Shown: positions 11,801 to 26,346, numbered from the stretch's first letter. The stretch: DNA of 64,000 bases from Auanema rhodensis (GCA_964057225.1 OZ059894.1:5921001-5985000), one strand, 5' to 3'. The notes: generated by a model not told the origin, from the sequence alone. Numbers and translations: made by a program.

Positions 11801-14800
11801 AAAATATTATAAAACGATTGTAACAAATCGTCTTGTAAGCATTGCATGTAAATGGTTGATCATCATTTTGTTCAGACTATCAAATAAGAACATGAGCTGT
11901 TTTGAATCGTGATATATTCAAATTAGTTAATAATCTTTATATAAATATATGAAAGCTGATTCAGGATATGAATAATTGTACGAATTATTGATGATTATTG
12001 AGATATCTGTAGAAAATAGACAGAGAAAGCGGTAGACGATAGCAGCTTATGACATATGTATGTACAAAGTCATATTGAGAGATATAGGATACACGACCCA
12101 TAAAGAAGATGGAGAAATAGAAGAAGAAGGCGATGAATATGAATCAGGAGGAGAAGGAGGAGAAGGAGGAGAACGCTCATAATGATTATGATGATGATGA
12201 TGATGATGATGACTATGATGATGATGCTGTAAACGAGGATGACAACGAAGTCGATGTCATCCACCAAGACGAGGCGAAGCATGATGCTGCTGAGATGTCA
12301 AAGTCAAATTTATTTTAATTTTTAAAGAATTATATTAAAACTTGGTCGGACCTAGTCTAGTTTTTTCCGCTTCCTTAGATTTTATGCCTTTTCTCTTATG
12401 ATTTCTATATACTTATACATAGTAAATACATGTGTTTACATGTGTTTACATGAAACTTTAGTAAGAAAACAACCCAAAAGTTATAATATTTTAATATTTT
12501 AATACATGTTTTCTTGATCTTTGAGAGTTTTTTTTAACAATATATTCCAATATGAATAAATGTTCTATTTCTTTTTCCTATTAATACGCTGCTTCTAATT
12601 ATTTTTAAAATTTTGCTTGAATTTCAGGAAACTCAAGTTTTATTCAAGTGTCAAGAGTGAGAAGGAGGGAGAGAGAATAAGAAACGTCATTCCAGTTATA
12701 AAGAAAGGCATCATCACCCCAACTAACAAAATGTTATTTTCAGAGCAAAAACTTTTACATATCTGTGGCATCTTTCGAAATATGGTGAATTTCAACATTA
12801 AAAGGTAATGCTTTCAAGATTTTCATTTTCTTTATTCTTTTTATTTGAATTCATAGCTAACTTTGTATTAAATTCAAGTGAACTTTGTGAAAATCTCCAT
12901 TTTGATAAATTTGGTTTTAATGTAAAAGAAGTAGAAAAAGTTATATTGCTCGAACTACCGCACTAAAGTTGCTCACTCAATGGTTTGTTGCCCTTCTCAA
13001 TCTGGGAGGATGATTCCCAACGGCATAAACCTGGGAATTTCTAGAAAACTTCAGCTTAAGCCCAGCTCTTGATGATGAAAAAAGTAGATTTATTTTTTTC
13101 GAGCTTGTTTACGAAAATTTCGATTGTTTCATACATCAACAAACTATTACTATTTTTTGTTTTAATTTTCAAATTATGAATGTTGAATATAATTAAACAA
13201 TATGTATTTTGAAACCATACATGAAGCCAGATCATAGATATGTTAAATGAATCGGATGATTTAATGATTATGAACTACTATGTTTTATTAGATTTTCAAT
13301 CTCCACTGTTAGTATTCGATATGTATATGTATATGTACATATATTTATATCTATAAATATATATAGTTAATTCTAATATCCGTAAAAAGAACAAAATGAA
13401 ACCTTGCAAAAGAATAGACAACGAATCTACGGAGGAAAGAATTCGTTTTTAGGAATTATAGCAGTTGCTTTATCTGCTTCATCACATACAACATCTCTCA
13501 GCATCCCCCAGATTTACTACATCATCATCACCATCAGCCTTAGTCCTGAGAGTCTTCTTCCTTCCTGATAAATCCTTTAGCAGAAATAGTTCATACATAT
13601 AGACTCACACACCTTCTGCTCTTTCCCATCTTGCGATCAGCTTTAGTTTTCTGCTCCTCCCTTTTCTTCCTTCTATACCTTCTTTATTTGATGTTTTTAG
13701 GCTTTGCTTCTACCACACCAATATGTCTATTCTATTCCTTTTTTTACATCTCACACCAATCCTCCTGTTTCCACATATATATAATTTTTTTTCAGTATTA
13801 TAGATTCTGTTAACTATATATATCTAATTAACATATGCAATTTTATTTTTCTAATAATCATATTACTTGAATACATGTATATACTTACATATATTTTTTT
13901 AAATTTCAATTTTTTAAATTCTAATTAATTTTTAATTTCATCTTAAATTTGTTTCTCTTCATCGAACATTTAACTGATTTCAAGTTGAAAATTGAAATTA
14001 AGAAAAGATGATGATGATGATTGAGATCTTCTTCATCATCTATTGTCATCTTCTTATGCTAACACTTAATTTTTATTTCAAAGTGTGGATGACATATCAA
14101 ATTTCTAGAAGAAGTAGAGCGAAGATGTCATACAAACAGATCACTGTGCATTTCATTCTCAAATCCTCCTATTATAAACTTTTTTTCTCATCTCATTTTC
14201 TGAGCCTGTTGGTGGAAAAAACACACCAAATTCAGCAAAATACAAAGAGCTTCCTTATTTGAATTTACTCCAAGCCAAGAATTTTTTTTAGCTCAAACAA
14301 TACTAAATACTACTGCCTTCTCATATTCTCACTGTTCTTACTAACTCTGATTGAAGTAAATTTTAAAAACTTGAAAAGAGACAAAGAACGATTCTGAACA
14401 TTTTTCTAAAACAATTAAAAAACAAAAAAGCGTACCACGGACTGCTCTTGTCACTTATTCATTTATGTATAAAGGTACTGCACAAATATTATGATCATTT
14501 TGTGATATATACTAACGAATATTCTTACAAGTGACTATTTTTATTTCCAAAATTTAATAAAGGAAAACTAGTATAACATCGATGAACATACTCAAGACGT
14601 TGTCGAAATGAAAGTCATAGCCTGCGGGGTCTCTCAGTTTCCTATTAAGTACTACATATCTATCCCTCCAGCTTTTCTTCATGTTCTTCTCTTTTCAATG
14701 ACTTCGGGTTAGCTAACATATGAATTCTATAAATGATAGTTAAGCTGCAAGTCCGAGAAGTTAGAATTTCAGGATCTGAAGCCGTTTTCAGATCAGATTA

Positions 14801-15909
14801 GATAATTCACATTGACGTCAAAAAACATTATTGTTACAGAGTTTACATAGCTACCTTTACTCTAGTATAACGTAGTACTTGTTTTGATGACATCTACGTC
14901 CAATAAGCAATGGTTTGACTTTCATCCTTCTCACTACCCATCTCAATACACATACGCAGAGGCGTGCTTCTTCCTTTTCAACTCCAACTACGCTCTTGCA
15001 TCACTTCTATTTTATATCTTGGATATTCACTTTGCTATCTTTCTATCCAATGAAAAAGACCTACTTCGGTTACATACGCTCTCATCTCGTCATCGCTTTG
15101 ACTGAAAGCTAATGTGTTCCGTGGCCATCTCAACTATACATGACGGGCTGTTTACCGTTTGCCATATATAGAATAAACGTGCACCTTATTCTTACGATGA
15201 GTTCAGTTCGTACCTTCTCTCTAAGTCTTTATTACAATAGCTTTCTGTCTACTCATATTTGCGACTTGGCTATTTTACTTTTATTTTCACCCGAAGCTGT
15301 GTCCCATTTCAAACAACCTCTGCATTTGTAGATTGATACCAATATATGAAATCTAAATTGTCACAGTTGAAAAACCTTTGTAGTATTGTCTAATGCTTCA
15401 CTTCCTGATAAATGAATGATTACTTCACTTGTAGAAACAAATAGAAGTTTTTGTGCTCTGACTCAACTTGTGAAATTCCTTGATGGTGATCTCAGAGTAA
15501 TATTCTCACGAATTGGATTTCATTAGCTTTTTAATTTGCTGATCAGATGTAAATCATGAAAAAATCAAACATTCAATTCATTTCATCGGTCTACTATTTT
15601 TTCAAATTTGAAAAATAACTATTATATAACTAACAACGTACTTATATTCCATATAGATATATTCATATTCTTAATGCTATCTATTTATTCTTATTTAACT
15701 AATAAAATGTAAAAATTCAATGCATAATTTCATATACTTTAAAAACTCATATCTCAACAATCCCATCAAGTAAAAGTTGATCAATCGGTCGATCTATACA
15801 TATACAACATTTCTTCATATAGTTCTATTCTATTTCTTTACATTTCTAATCTTGTACTCTGCGTTTTGTTGTGTTTTTTGTACATTTCAATTTAACTGTT
15901 TTCTTGCAG
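8861..15909. other. Gene-poor region
   Basis: No convincing coding exon on either strand. It holds A/T-rich sequence, a GGAGAA tract (12147-12172), a GAT repeat (12182-12226) and scattered ATG/CAT repeats near 13525 and 14007. Open frames up to 84 codons occur but lack splice sites or recognisable motifs. Confidence 0.5.
12147..12226 (+). repeat. GGAGAA and GAT trinucleotide-type repeats
   Basis: A GGAGAA-type tract is followed by about 15 near-perfect GAT units. In one frame this yields poly-Glu then poly-Asp, on the other strand poly-Ile/Val; both are repeat artefacts. Confidence 0.85.
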
Positions 15910-16020
15910 TCTTACTGATTATGACAGCATCTCGGTTTTGAAGAAATGCGCCTAATGCTATGCCTGCTTCGCACCGCCAGAGAGATTCTCTGAGAACAGC
16001 CGGCCGACACGGCAGGCAAG
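15910..16020 (+). other. Isolated GC-rich exon, candidate distant first exon of the innexin gene
   Basis: A short GC-rich block stands out in AT-rich surroundings between a TTTCTTGCAG acceptor (15909) and a GTAATG donor (16021). An ATG at 15960 opens 20 codons plus one base (MPASHRQRDSLRTAG...). Spliced to the GGACACGG exon at 27403 it stays in frame with the innexin start at 27459. This would make a 553-residue isoform with a basic N-terminal extension, across an 11.4-kb intron. The splice is inferred from phase only. Confidence 0.4.
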
Positions 16021-19000
16021 GTAATGTTTTAACATTCATTTTTAAAAACTTAACTAGATGCTGCTAAATTTTGAAAAAAGTACTTTATTTCTGAATAAAA
16101 GTCAAACTTTTTCAAAATAATTGTGAGTAAGAGAGCCATTTCATGTTCAGAAGTTGTGTGAGCGGAAGTTGTTTCATAGATTTTACTTCAAAAAGCTTTG
16201 AAGTTCATTTCCATACAAACTATTATCGAAAGATGTAGATATAAGCCATTAACTAAAAGCTTTCCTAATCAATCTTTACATAAGTTTTTTAGCTTTCGAG
16301 CATTTTCTTCATGTATATATATAAATATGTATATATTTGTGTATATATAATACATGCATACTTCTTGATCTGTGATGTGATCTAGTTATTATGTTTCCAA
16401 AAATATTAGTTAAATAATATCACTTATAATATTTAAAATATGTGTATTTATTTGATATTAATGTGGTCACTCTAAGATTAAAAACAATATTTAACAATTT
16501 TTTTTAAAATACAACCGCACGCAATGCACCTGCATTAAAAAATAATTTATACTTAACGTGAGATTTCACGTGGATTTAGCAACTTTAATGATACTTAAGT
16601 TTGAGAGAGCAGAAGCAAGAGATAGAAAAAGGTGCAAAAAAATTTGAAAAATATTCATAAAATGAACTTCTGCTAACTTTGTAAAATTATTTTTACGCTT
16701 ACATCATCGTCGATAAATAATAACATATATAGTTATTTATATATTTTTTGCCGTTTTTTTCATAAAATATTACATATATAACATTGTTTATATACATATG
16801 TCTTGATTACAAATCCATTATTAATATCCTGCCGGACTAATACATCAACACAATTCTGAAATCTTTCACTTTTACATTCATCATTAAGGTTACCAACGGG
16901 GGCAGTTTTTTGGTTTTCCTACATAAAAAATATCTTTTTATTATTATTATTCTCATTGTTTTTAAGAAGATTACCAAATTGCTCAGGTGGTCTTCAAACT
17001 CCCAAAGCATTTCTATCGACCGAAGCAAAAAAACCCATATTTTTAATCTTATAAATAAGCTTTGCTGTATAGTTTATCATATATAACTTCATGTATCATG
17101 ACATTTTGAGCAAAGACATTGCCTGATATAATCCAATATTTCCAATTTTCAAGACAAAAAACATAAGAATTTCTTTGTGAAATATAACCAATAGTAAAAA
17201 AGATATATTTAGTTACCAGATTAGTGGAAGTGTACTCAATGAACGTTAGACTGAACATTTTAAGGCAAAATGCAGAAGAACATGACGAAAACATTGAAGA
17301 ACATAAAGCTAAAGGATATAGAGATAGTAGTGTATACCATGGCATATGAAGAGAACTGGTAACGGTTAAAGAGAAAGAGAAAACGAAAGATAAAGCAAGC
17401 AAGTCTAAACGCCAGAGGTTTAGGAAGAATGAGATTTAGGAGGATGAGAAAGGAGAACGAGGGGGAGAGGTGCTTCACGCCATCTTCTGCAATATGTGAG
17501 AGAAAACAAGAGTATACAGTAAAAAGCTCTGACTCAATGCTGAATGCAGAATTCTTCATTTTTCCTTTTCCCACTTTTTTGATTTCATTTTATTTATTTC
17601 TTTGTACTCTATTTTCTTTTTTCTGCTCATTTTTCAATTTTCTTTCTTGTTATTATATTTATAAACAAACATTTTTTTTGTCAATTTTTTTTGATATTTT
17701 AGCATCGTCAAGACTTCAAATTTTACTTTTTTCTTCAATTTTATATCTTTGTCCAACTATATAACTTTCTTTAATATAGTAAAATTATATATTTAATGCT
17801 ATAAAATTTTGAACGATACAAACCTCTTTTTCTGTAATTTTTCCTCAAGATTTCATTGCACTTAAGATAATGTGTGAGTGAACAATTACCATAGTTTTGC
17901 TCATTATTGGATTTAGTGATTTCAAACTTGAGCTTGTCCGAATCTACAGCACATATCATAACTACTATATCATTACCCTTTAATTCTATAATTCATTTTT
18001 TGATACAAATTGTATGATATTTTATAAAGAATCTCATGAATATTATTCGTTCAAAAGTATGTATATAAATCTAATATATAATACATATTCTCTATGTATA
18101 TATTAAGCTATGCTATATAGTTTAGTATATAAAATTTTTCTTTTGTGACCCATTGTATTAGTTACTATTAAGAAGTGATTTATCTACCAATATAAAGCAA
18201 GCTAACCATGTGCACCTCAAGTACTAAGCTTAGCTTAATTCTCACCTGCTTCTTTATTTAGTGATCAGTGAAGAAAATGTAGTATATACATTTGTATAAC
18301 CTAAAACAATATAATTAACAGTTTTTGAGTTAAAACATGTTTTTATATTGATTTTTAAAAAAAAATTTTATTTGAAAAAAAAGTTTTTTTTTCTTTTTAG
18401 TTGTTTCTTTTGAATTAATTTTCTAACCTAGTTCAATACTGAGTATGCTCCTTTTCTTTGTCGTTTGATTGATGAACTTAAACATTCAAAACAATAAAAT
18501 TATAGTTTAGTTGGAAAGAACATAAAATCTGACAAGCTATGCTAATCCACTAAATGATGTTATATATGTGAATATATACATATGTATATATAATAAAATA
18601 TATTTCTAAATAGCCAATTATTAAAGGAACAAGTTAAATTTACGCTATTTAAACTCTTCAACATCTATAATAGTTCACTCACAATTATCAGTGAATTCAT
18701 TCAATTGCATTGACTCTCCTTTTTCCGATTTCCCGTTCAAATAGCTTGAAATATAAATATAAATGCAGTTGTATATTTTCAAATATGTATGAAGAATTAT
18801 ATCCTCGTTCATTTGACTATCCACAACTTATCAACTGATAGTCACAGCCGTTTATTTTTATTCTGTTTAAAAAAAAACGATTTCTATTTATAACTTCATA
18901 TTTCTCACAAAAAGCAAACGTGCTCATAAAACGTGAGTTTATAACTATCTTTTTTTAATAGTTAAAGAGTGAAAAATGGTGTAAAATTTAATTTAGTTGA

Positions 19001-20000
19001 AAAACTTTGTTGCAAATATCGGAGGCGTATAATTAAAGCTGAAAATATCTTGCACACATTAGATTAGCTTATACATCTATCGTCTGCAATCGTTTTACTT
19101 TGAATTTATCCTTCTTTTTTTTTAATTTAGAAAGTATATAAAGGACAGGACATCGTTATTTTGGTATTGATTGAAAAATTTTAGTCAATTTTATCTTTTC
19201 TATTGAGTGAAATGAAAGAAAATTCTTCAACTGTCACCACATCATTTGAGCTTGAATGATCTAAGAAATGATATGTTTGCCTATCTGAGACAACACCTCC
19301 GCGAGACATTTTCGATCAAGATTTCACAGATATTATTGTTGCCAGAAGAGGTCTTCTGTCTGCGTCTTCTGAGTTCATATTCTTCCTGACATTTCCTCAG
19401 ATACTGTCAGGCTTCTTCTATCGACATCTAAACAGTTGGCTACCTTGCTAAGAATCGCATGAACTCCTTTCGTAGACGTATAAGTTGGTTTCAAGGTTTT
19501 TTTACTTCAAAACTATAATTTTTATAAGAAAATAGATTTTCTTAATATTTCTACATTTTTCTCATTTTCTCTACTTCTATCGTTTACTGCTGAAGCTATA
19601 TCTTTCAATGATATTCCGTGAGGCGTGAACTAGGTAATAGCATCTGCCAAAGAGAGAATGAAATTTTTGAAATATTTTCATCTACAACACCACATATAGT
19701 AACTCAAGATAATACTTAACTTCAAAACTAAAGCTGCATCTTAAATAGAACCCGGAATATACGTGAACATGTAGAGAAGCATTTTTTCATAAAAATTGAG
19801 CCAGCTAGCAAAAGCTCTCAAAGTAAAGCGTTGAAGTATTTTGATTAATTTTTGAAATTGAGCTCATGAATCTACGAGTAACGGAACAATTATATCTATA
19901 CTATATGTGTATAATATAATATTATATTATATGTTATATTACCTGTTCTCATGATGAGGCAACTGCTACTAGTCATAATCATTTAATGTTTCTGAACATA

Positions 20001-20600
20001 TTCCCTCCCTCACTTTCTCTTTTTCTTTCCCTTCCTCTCGCTTTAGAAATTTACTCATTTCCTTACCTTCTATGATCATTCATTTTCATTTAGTTCTAGC
20101 TTTTTCTTCCTTCCCTTTTTCTCCCTCCTACTCTCTCTCTTTCTGCTGCGCTTTCGACTTCCTTATATCATGTGTTACCTCCACATCCCTCACCTCTCCC
20201 ACCCTCATTCACCTTAACCTCATGTCACTCTAGTTTGTCATTACCTTTTTAGATTGTTCTCTCACTATCTCGTATTCTAAATATTATACATGATCGTCAT
20301 TCTTTCTAAACTTTATCATATTGCTATGTCATAATATGATTGGGGGAACTGAGTTTTCTGCGTCTCCACCCGATGCTAGCCTAAAGACATTTGCAAGCCT
20401 CGTTCCATGATCATCTCCTTTACTCCGTTCCCCCTTTCTCGTCATTTCTCTCTCTCGTCCTCACCCTCCTACATTCCCTTTGTATTGCGTGCATGTTCTC
20501 ACTACCCCTCCCACTACTACTCTCTTTCTCGCTCCCTCTTTACTTCTCTCTCCCTTTTCCTAGCTGTTTCCCTCTCTCTATCTATTTCCGTTCTCACACC
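20001..20600 (+). repeat. Pyrimidine-rich low-complexity tract
   Basis: Long CT-rich region with many CTCTCT and CCCTC runs. Open frames here code Ser/Leu/Phe-rich nonsense. Confidence 0.7.
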
Positions 20601-21529
20601 TTCCAATTAAATTTCAACTTCTCTATCAATCTCGCCTCTTGTGTTTCAATTTTTGCTCCACATTGACTCACTTCTTATCACAATGTATTCTACCCATAGC
20701 CTAAAAAATGTTTTCTTGTTGTCTCCTAAGGCAGCCTAATCATCTCATCAACAATTCAATCTTGATCGTTTGAACATCAATTGTTTCAAACTCAAGATTA
20801 CATATAATCCCTCTTCTAAATCCAGGAATTCTTCTTTTCAAGAACTCACATTAATTTTTGTTCTAGTTTTACCGACAACTTTTATGAGAATTTTGAATTT
20901 TTTCTTTTTTTCTCATTTCTCGCAACACATTGGCATCTGTCTCCTACCCTATCAAGCTCTTTCACATTCTTCTTAATTACTTTGATGAAACACTTGACTA
21001 CATGAGCTCTAACGTCATTGGTCCACAACAGACTTGTCATCTTTCCTGCGTTTTTTCAATTTTACTGACCTTTTCTATTTCATTTTTGTATAAATTTTTA
21101 ACAATTTTATTTTAGTTCTTTTTCAATTTATTATTCGTTTTAATTGTTTTTGACGGAGGAGTTCATCGTTTTCACCGAATTCACCGAATTCATTTTCACT
21201 CGTTGTACCTGTTGCTTTATTTTCTCAGTTTTGCATTCAGATTTTTTTCTATTTGCTGTTATTTTCTTTTTCTCTTCTTCCAATTGTGTATCATTTCATT
21301 AGAAACCAGGGCCATGTTGTAGCCTTCTGTGTTTTTTGAATAAGTAGTGTCTGTTTACAAATTTAGCAACAAATTAACAACAGCTATGATGACGAGTTAG
21401 AAAACTAAAACTAAAGCTCAGCATATTATATTATTTTTTAAGTATAATAGCATTTTTAGTCTTGAGAACCATAGCTATTTCATTTTTTGTCGTCTCCTCC
21501 TTTTATGGTCAAGTAACCAACTCTTTCTC

Positions 21530-21592
21530 TATCTTTTCTTCTTTCTCTTTCTCTTTCTCTCTCCTTCTCTCTCTCCTTCTCCCTCTCTAGTT
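21530..21592 (+). repeat. CTTTCT/CTCTCT microsatellite
   Basis: Imperfect CTTTCTCT repeats. Confidence 0.8.
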
Positions 21593-22799
21593 CTCTATTT
21601 CGTTTTTTATTCCATTCCCTTCAGTTGAAAAAAATAAGAGTATAAAAGTCCATTTACCTATAAAAACTAAAACAAATCATCAGGGGGCTTCTCATACGTT
21701 TTTCCGTCCACGTACTTTTCATTCTCGATGTACTCCCGAGATTTTTTCCTTCCTCAAATCTTAATTGGTTCAAAAGTTGATATTTGACTCTTTTTTGGAT
21801 TACGTATACCTTAATTTGAGAAATATTCTAAGAATTCTTGATACAAGAATCTTTACTCATATTTTACGACCAACAGCTTTTCCACTTGAGCAATCTTTTG
21901 GCTAAGGGTGGCTCAACAAAGTTCAACTTCAAGCTCGGCAAGTCCATTTAATTTGTTTCAATTTTATTATTTTCCATATGGAAATCATCAGTTCAACAAT
22001 GCATATCGTGGAATTTATCAATTATGTCTACAATAATATTTATATTCATATAAATTCTTGATTGATTATATGCCCTTTCCATGTATGTACGTACATATGT
22101 ATGTATGTAAGCTCAAATTAGTTTCTTGTTCATTACTCTCCCCTTCTTCTAGTTTTGCTATCCTCATTTCATTTTCTACTGTTCAACTCTTTCAACGTTT
22201 CTTCCTTTTTAATTTTCATCCAATTCACTATGCTACGTAATCCAATCATTTAATATCACCTTCCACGTATACACGGAAATTACGTGAACTCATGCCACAT
22301 TTTTATTTTTCTTGTATATTCTTCCTGAACGGTTGTATTTTAGATTATTCTATAGTTTCATTTTTACTTTTTCTTTTATATAATCAGATCATTCAATCGT
22401 TTCAATACCATTATCACAATGTTTCTTTCTTTAATAAAATCCTCTCACCCGAAATATACATTGGAACTCACCCAAATGAAGTTTATTATGCATGTGTGAG
22501 GTGTCTCGAGTACGCATGTTGTAATGTATGTTTTCTACCTGACTGAACGTTGTGTCATAAGTCTTCAGAACATCCGAGACCACATACTATGTGTACACCA
22601 ACATACCCCCACAGGTATACGGATGGAGTAGATAGACATGCATACATACATACATCAAGCATATCCTATAAGTACGACTAATTTGCTTTCAAAGGTTCAT
22701 AAACTTCACTTCATCCTTCTCTATCAATTTCATTGTTCACCTACTGTCCCTCCTTCTCTCTCTATGTCTCTCGTTTGATCACATTTCCTTTTTGATTTG

Positions 22800-22864
22800 A
22801 CAAACGTTTTATACTATATATATATATATATATAGTATAAAACGTTATAAGTATATAAGTTTTA

Positions 22865-22922
<58 letters not shown>

Positions 22923-22957
22923 TAAAACTTATATATTATATATTATAAAGCGTTTGT
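22800..22957. repeat. Composite TA palindrome (nested inverted repeats)
   Basis: Two adjacent palindromes share the arm TTTTATACTATA...TATAGTATAAAA. The first (22804-22845) is flanked by ACG/CGT and the second (22857-22930, with a long TA core) by AAG/CTT. The whole block is bracketed by an outer inverted pair, ACAAACG (22800-22806) and CGTTTGT (22951-22957). It could extrude a cruciform and resembles a small inverted-repeat element grown around a TA microsatellite. Confidence 0.85.
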
Positions 22958-25348
22958 TCTTTATAAAAATTTACTTAGTATACATGTATATACGTATGTA
23001 TGTATATAGTAACAGAACAAGATAGAACAAGTCTATAAATTTAAAGTGGATTTTGCAAGTATCTTTAAATATATTTTGTCTAACACATCCCTTCTAACTA
23101 AATGGTTGCGAACACTGCTGTTACAAGTTTAAAAACTAAATTGAGAATTGTTCATATGGAGTTCAGTTGTCAGCATTTCATCAGGGATCTTCGAAACCAA
23201 CATGTCAAAATCTCAGTCAGTTCATCAGTCTTCGTTATGAATGCATATAATAAATTGACGAAAATGCTAATTTTTTCAGACTTCTTCCATCTTTTGCTTC
23301 TAATTTTTTAAAACAACTTGAGAAGCAGCTTTCAAGCATCTTAGTTTACTTCTCCTTTTCTCAACTATAAACTTTAAGTCAAAAATGCTTCAAAAACTTC
23401 AAGCTTATTAGGGAAATTTATTTCTTAAGCTAACTAGATAAACAACTTGATTGTATCAATAACGTGATAAATTAGACCATATGTACATACATATGTATAC
23501 TATATAATCCATAGTATCTACAATTATTTTGTTATTTCTTTTGCTGAGAGATAGCCACTGACAACCATGGCAACCGATTTGCAATCATTCTCTTTCCTAC
23601 TATTTCTTTCTCTCTCTCTATCTTCCTTGCTTTCACTCATTCTCTCTCTTTCTCTTTGTCCTTGTCTCTTTCGAATTTATTAATTTCATCTTTCTCTATA
23701 TATTCCTTCTTTTTCATTCTGTTTCCTCTACTTTAACGAAAATCAAAAGAACTATTTTCTAAATTGTGTTTACCTATACTAACAGTTCATTTGTATCTTC
23801 TGGCTTTTTGTATTCGAAATCTTTTTTTTTTGATAATTTTGAAAAATATATTAATACACTCCCCCAATTTCTTTGATTATGTTTGAATACTATATGGAAT
23901 AGGTAACGCTTTCGAAGAAAAAATACTCGAAAATTCACATCTGAACGAAAGTGAATGCTTGTGAAAACTTCTTTAAGATTAACTTATTTAAAAATTTTGT
24001 CATAACAGAAAAAAGTGAATAATATGTTGTAAATAAAAGAGACAAGAGAGAAAAAAGAAGAAAAAGAATGGCAGAACGATGTTTTCGTCAATTCTGACCA
24101 GTCAGATTAAGAATGGATTACATCTTGAGTTCCAAAAACATAACTTCAAGAAAAGACTCATAAGACAAAGACGTCGAAAAGAAGATGACCAACGACATGT
24201 ACGATATGGCATTTTGAATATGATTGTCTAAATGATAAAGTGGAGAAAGATCCTGCCATCCAAAAGGATGAAGTTGATAATTGTTAGAGTCATTAAAGAT
24301 AATATAAATAATGTGTAAATGTTTTTGCTTTTGTGCTATTTGAAAAGAATGAGAATAGCAACTAAACGTAATGCTTCCTTGTCATCTATGTATATCATCA
24401 CTATATATGTTGAAAGTGAAGTTTCTATGAAACTAATTGCATAATACAAACTTTAATTTAACCAAAATTAATCTGTCATTTATCGCCTATAAAGAAATGT
24501 TCATCATGGGCTTGATCAAGGAGATGCTGATGATGAGAAAATCCATCAATGACCATGTACTGCAAGGTCAAATAACTCAAATCTTCAACTTTGGCATGAA
24601 ACCCATTCAACATTCATCGTACTCTTCTATTAATCTTTTTCTCTCATTCTCTCTGAATGCATTATCCGTCTTTTTACTACCTTTACAATTTTGAACTCCC
24701 TCTGTTCTTTCAATATTCCATTTAGCTCTCTAGATTCAAATGACTTCAGAAGCACTGAAACAAAAATTTCAGTGAGAGATGACACGAACTAATCGTTCAG
24801 GAAGTCCTGTTCTCTCTGTTTTTTATCCATTAAATTTAAAATACAGATAGAGAAGTTCATTGTTTGGTGTTTCGAAATAAGATATCTGTATATATTAAAT
24901 ATTTTTTGCCTTTTCTCGGAATTACGATGGAATTTCAAACTTTTTTTTTAGTTTTTTTTTGTTGTGAAATTAAGGAGGATGCAATTAAACTAGTGAGTTG
25001 AGACTATTTAGTTTTTCTTCTTTTTTTTTGAGTGCTTTAGGATGATATAGTAAATCTTTTAGAGAGAATTAGATGAGAGAATGGAAAAGCAAAAGAAGAA
25101 GAGAGATAACTCTACAAATTCTCAGCTAAGGAAATGCCCCTTCTTCTTCTTGTTGAAAGAAAATTGAGACTTCTTTTACTTTTTCTCTCACAAAACTGAC
25201 AAATTAACTAACTTTTAACAAAACCTCATTATATATAATCCTCAGTTTATATAATTCATGTAGACAATACACATAAGTGGACAACTTTTCAAAATGCTTT
25301 AACGGATTTTCTATTATGCTTCTAAACTATTCAACTAAAAATCAATAA

Positions 25349-25391
25349 ATATATATATATAATTTTTGTTATATATATATATATATGTATA
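25349..25391. repeat. TA microsatellite pair
   Basis: Two TA runs separated by AATTTTTGT form a weak inverted repeat. Confidence 0.7.
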
Positions 25392-26260
25392 TAACGGATA
25401 CTAGATGACTAAAATTGCTAAAAATCTCAAAGAGGGTCATGCTGGTGAAAATAGCTAAAAGAAGCTATCCTCATTTGGGATAGGATTACTATTACCAGAC
25501 AGCAATCGATCTAATATTCTTTCTAAAGAACCTCTTTCCTTACTAATTTTAATTATGTATCAACTATAATCATTTCAATTTTATTGTGAAGGACTTATTA
25601 TATTTATTCATTTTATTTGTAGTTTATTATAAAAAATATATCCATAATCGGTGAAAATTTGGATATCCTGTAATTCTCCTTCAGCAGCAAAAGAATTTCG
25701 TTTTTTAACTGTTTGTGCCACAGTTGAATTTTTCATATTTTTTCAATTCCAAATATTTGTGAATTTTCATTTAACAATTTATTTATGGAACGTTCTACTA
25801 AATTTGATCCTTACTTTGAACTTTTGATCAAAAATAGAACAAAGCTAAACAGACAGATAAGTTGTAAAACGACAAAAATACATTTAGAAATAATTTTAAT
25901 CGAAAATCATTACGAATATATAAAAAATATTTTTTTCACTTTCAAATTTTTGATCTACAAAATCTTCAACAAAAAGAAATTTCTTTTTTTTTTATTTTCC
26001 TCTGTGCATATCCAAGTTTCTCCACATCATTGACTACAACAATCTTTCCCTCTTATTCCAAAAAAAAAGCCGAATTAGTTGCTATTTCAACATCTTCAGC
26101 TCGTTATTTATTTGCTTTTCATAACTTTTATGTTCTTTCTGTGAGCCAATCTTAATCTTATACTTCTAAAGCCTTGTCTATTCGTCTTTTCATAAATCTC
26201 AGGAACGAAAAAAATTTTTTAAGCAAAGATAAGGCTCATCTCTGTGTGCTCTCAACTGGA

Positions 26261-26346
26261 GTAAGTGATATGACCGAATGACCGCGCAATGCAGTCACTT
26301 CGGTCAACCTCTTACTATCGAAAACGACGGGAAACAGCTTTTTCCA
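26261..26346 (+). other. GC-rich island with hairpin and short ORF ending at a donor
   Basis: A nearly perfect hairpin pairs TGACCGAATGAC (26271-26282) with GTCACTTCGGTCA (26294-26306), closed outside by GTAAG (26261-26265) and CTTAC (26311-26315). It overlaps an open stretch from ATG 26278 that runs 23 codons (MTAQCSHFGQ...) to a GTAAGT donor at 26347. Its end phase does not fit any innexin exon. If transcribed it is more likely an alternative 5' UTR exon with a small upstream frame, or a structured RNA. No family recognised. Confidence 0.35.

Larger units (their letters stand above)
16021..26277. other. Long non-coding stretch, possibly innexin first intron
   Basis: No convincing exon apart from the island at its right end. 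The + strand is clearly pyrimidine-rich, with CT tracts around 20.0-20.6, 21.5-21.6, 22.75 and 23.6 kb, as is common on the sense strand of introns. A large TA palindrome lies at 22.8 kb. Confidence 0.45.

Noticed and set aside
12070-12318. Poly-Glu/poly-Asp frame on + and poly-Ile frame on -
   Set aside because: Both are translations of the GGAGAA and GAT repeats; no splice sites or domain around them.
20391-20666. 91-codon Ser/Leu/Phe-rich frame
   Set aside because: It is a translation of a CT-rich tract; an overlapping frame of the same nature exists.
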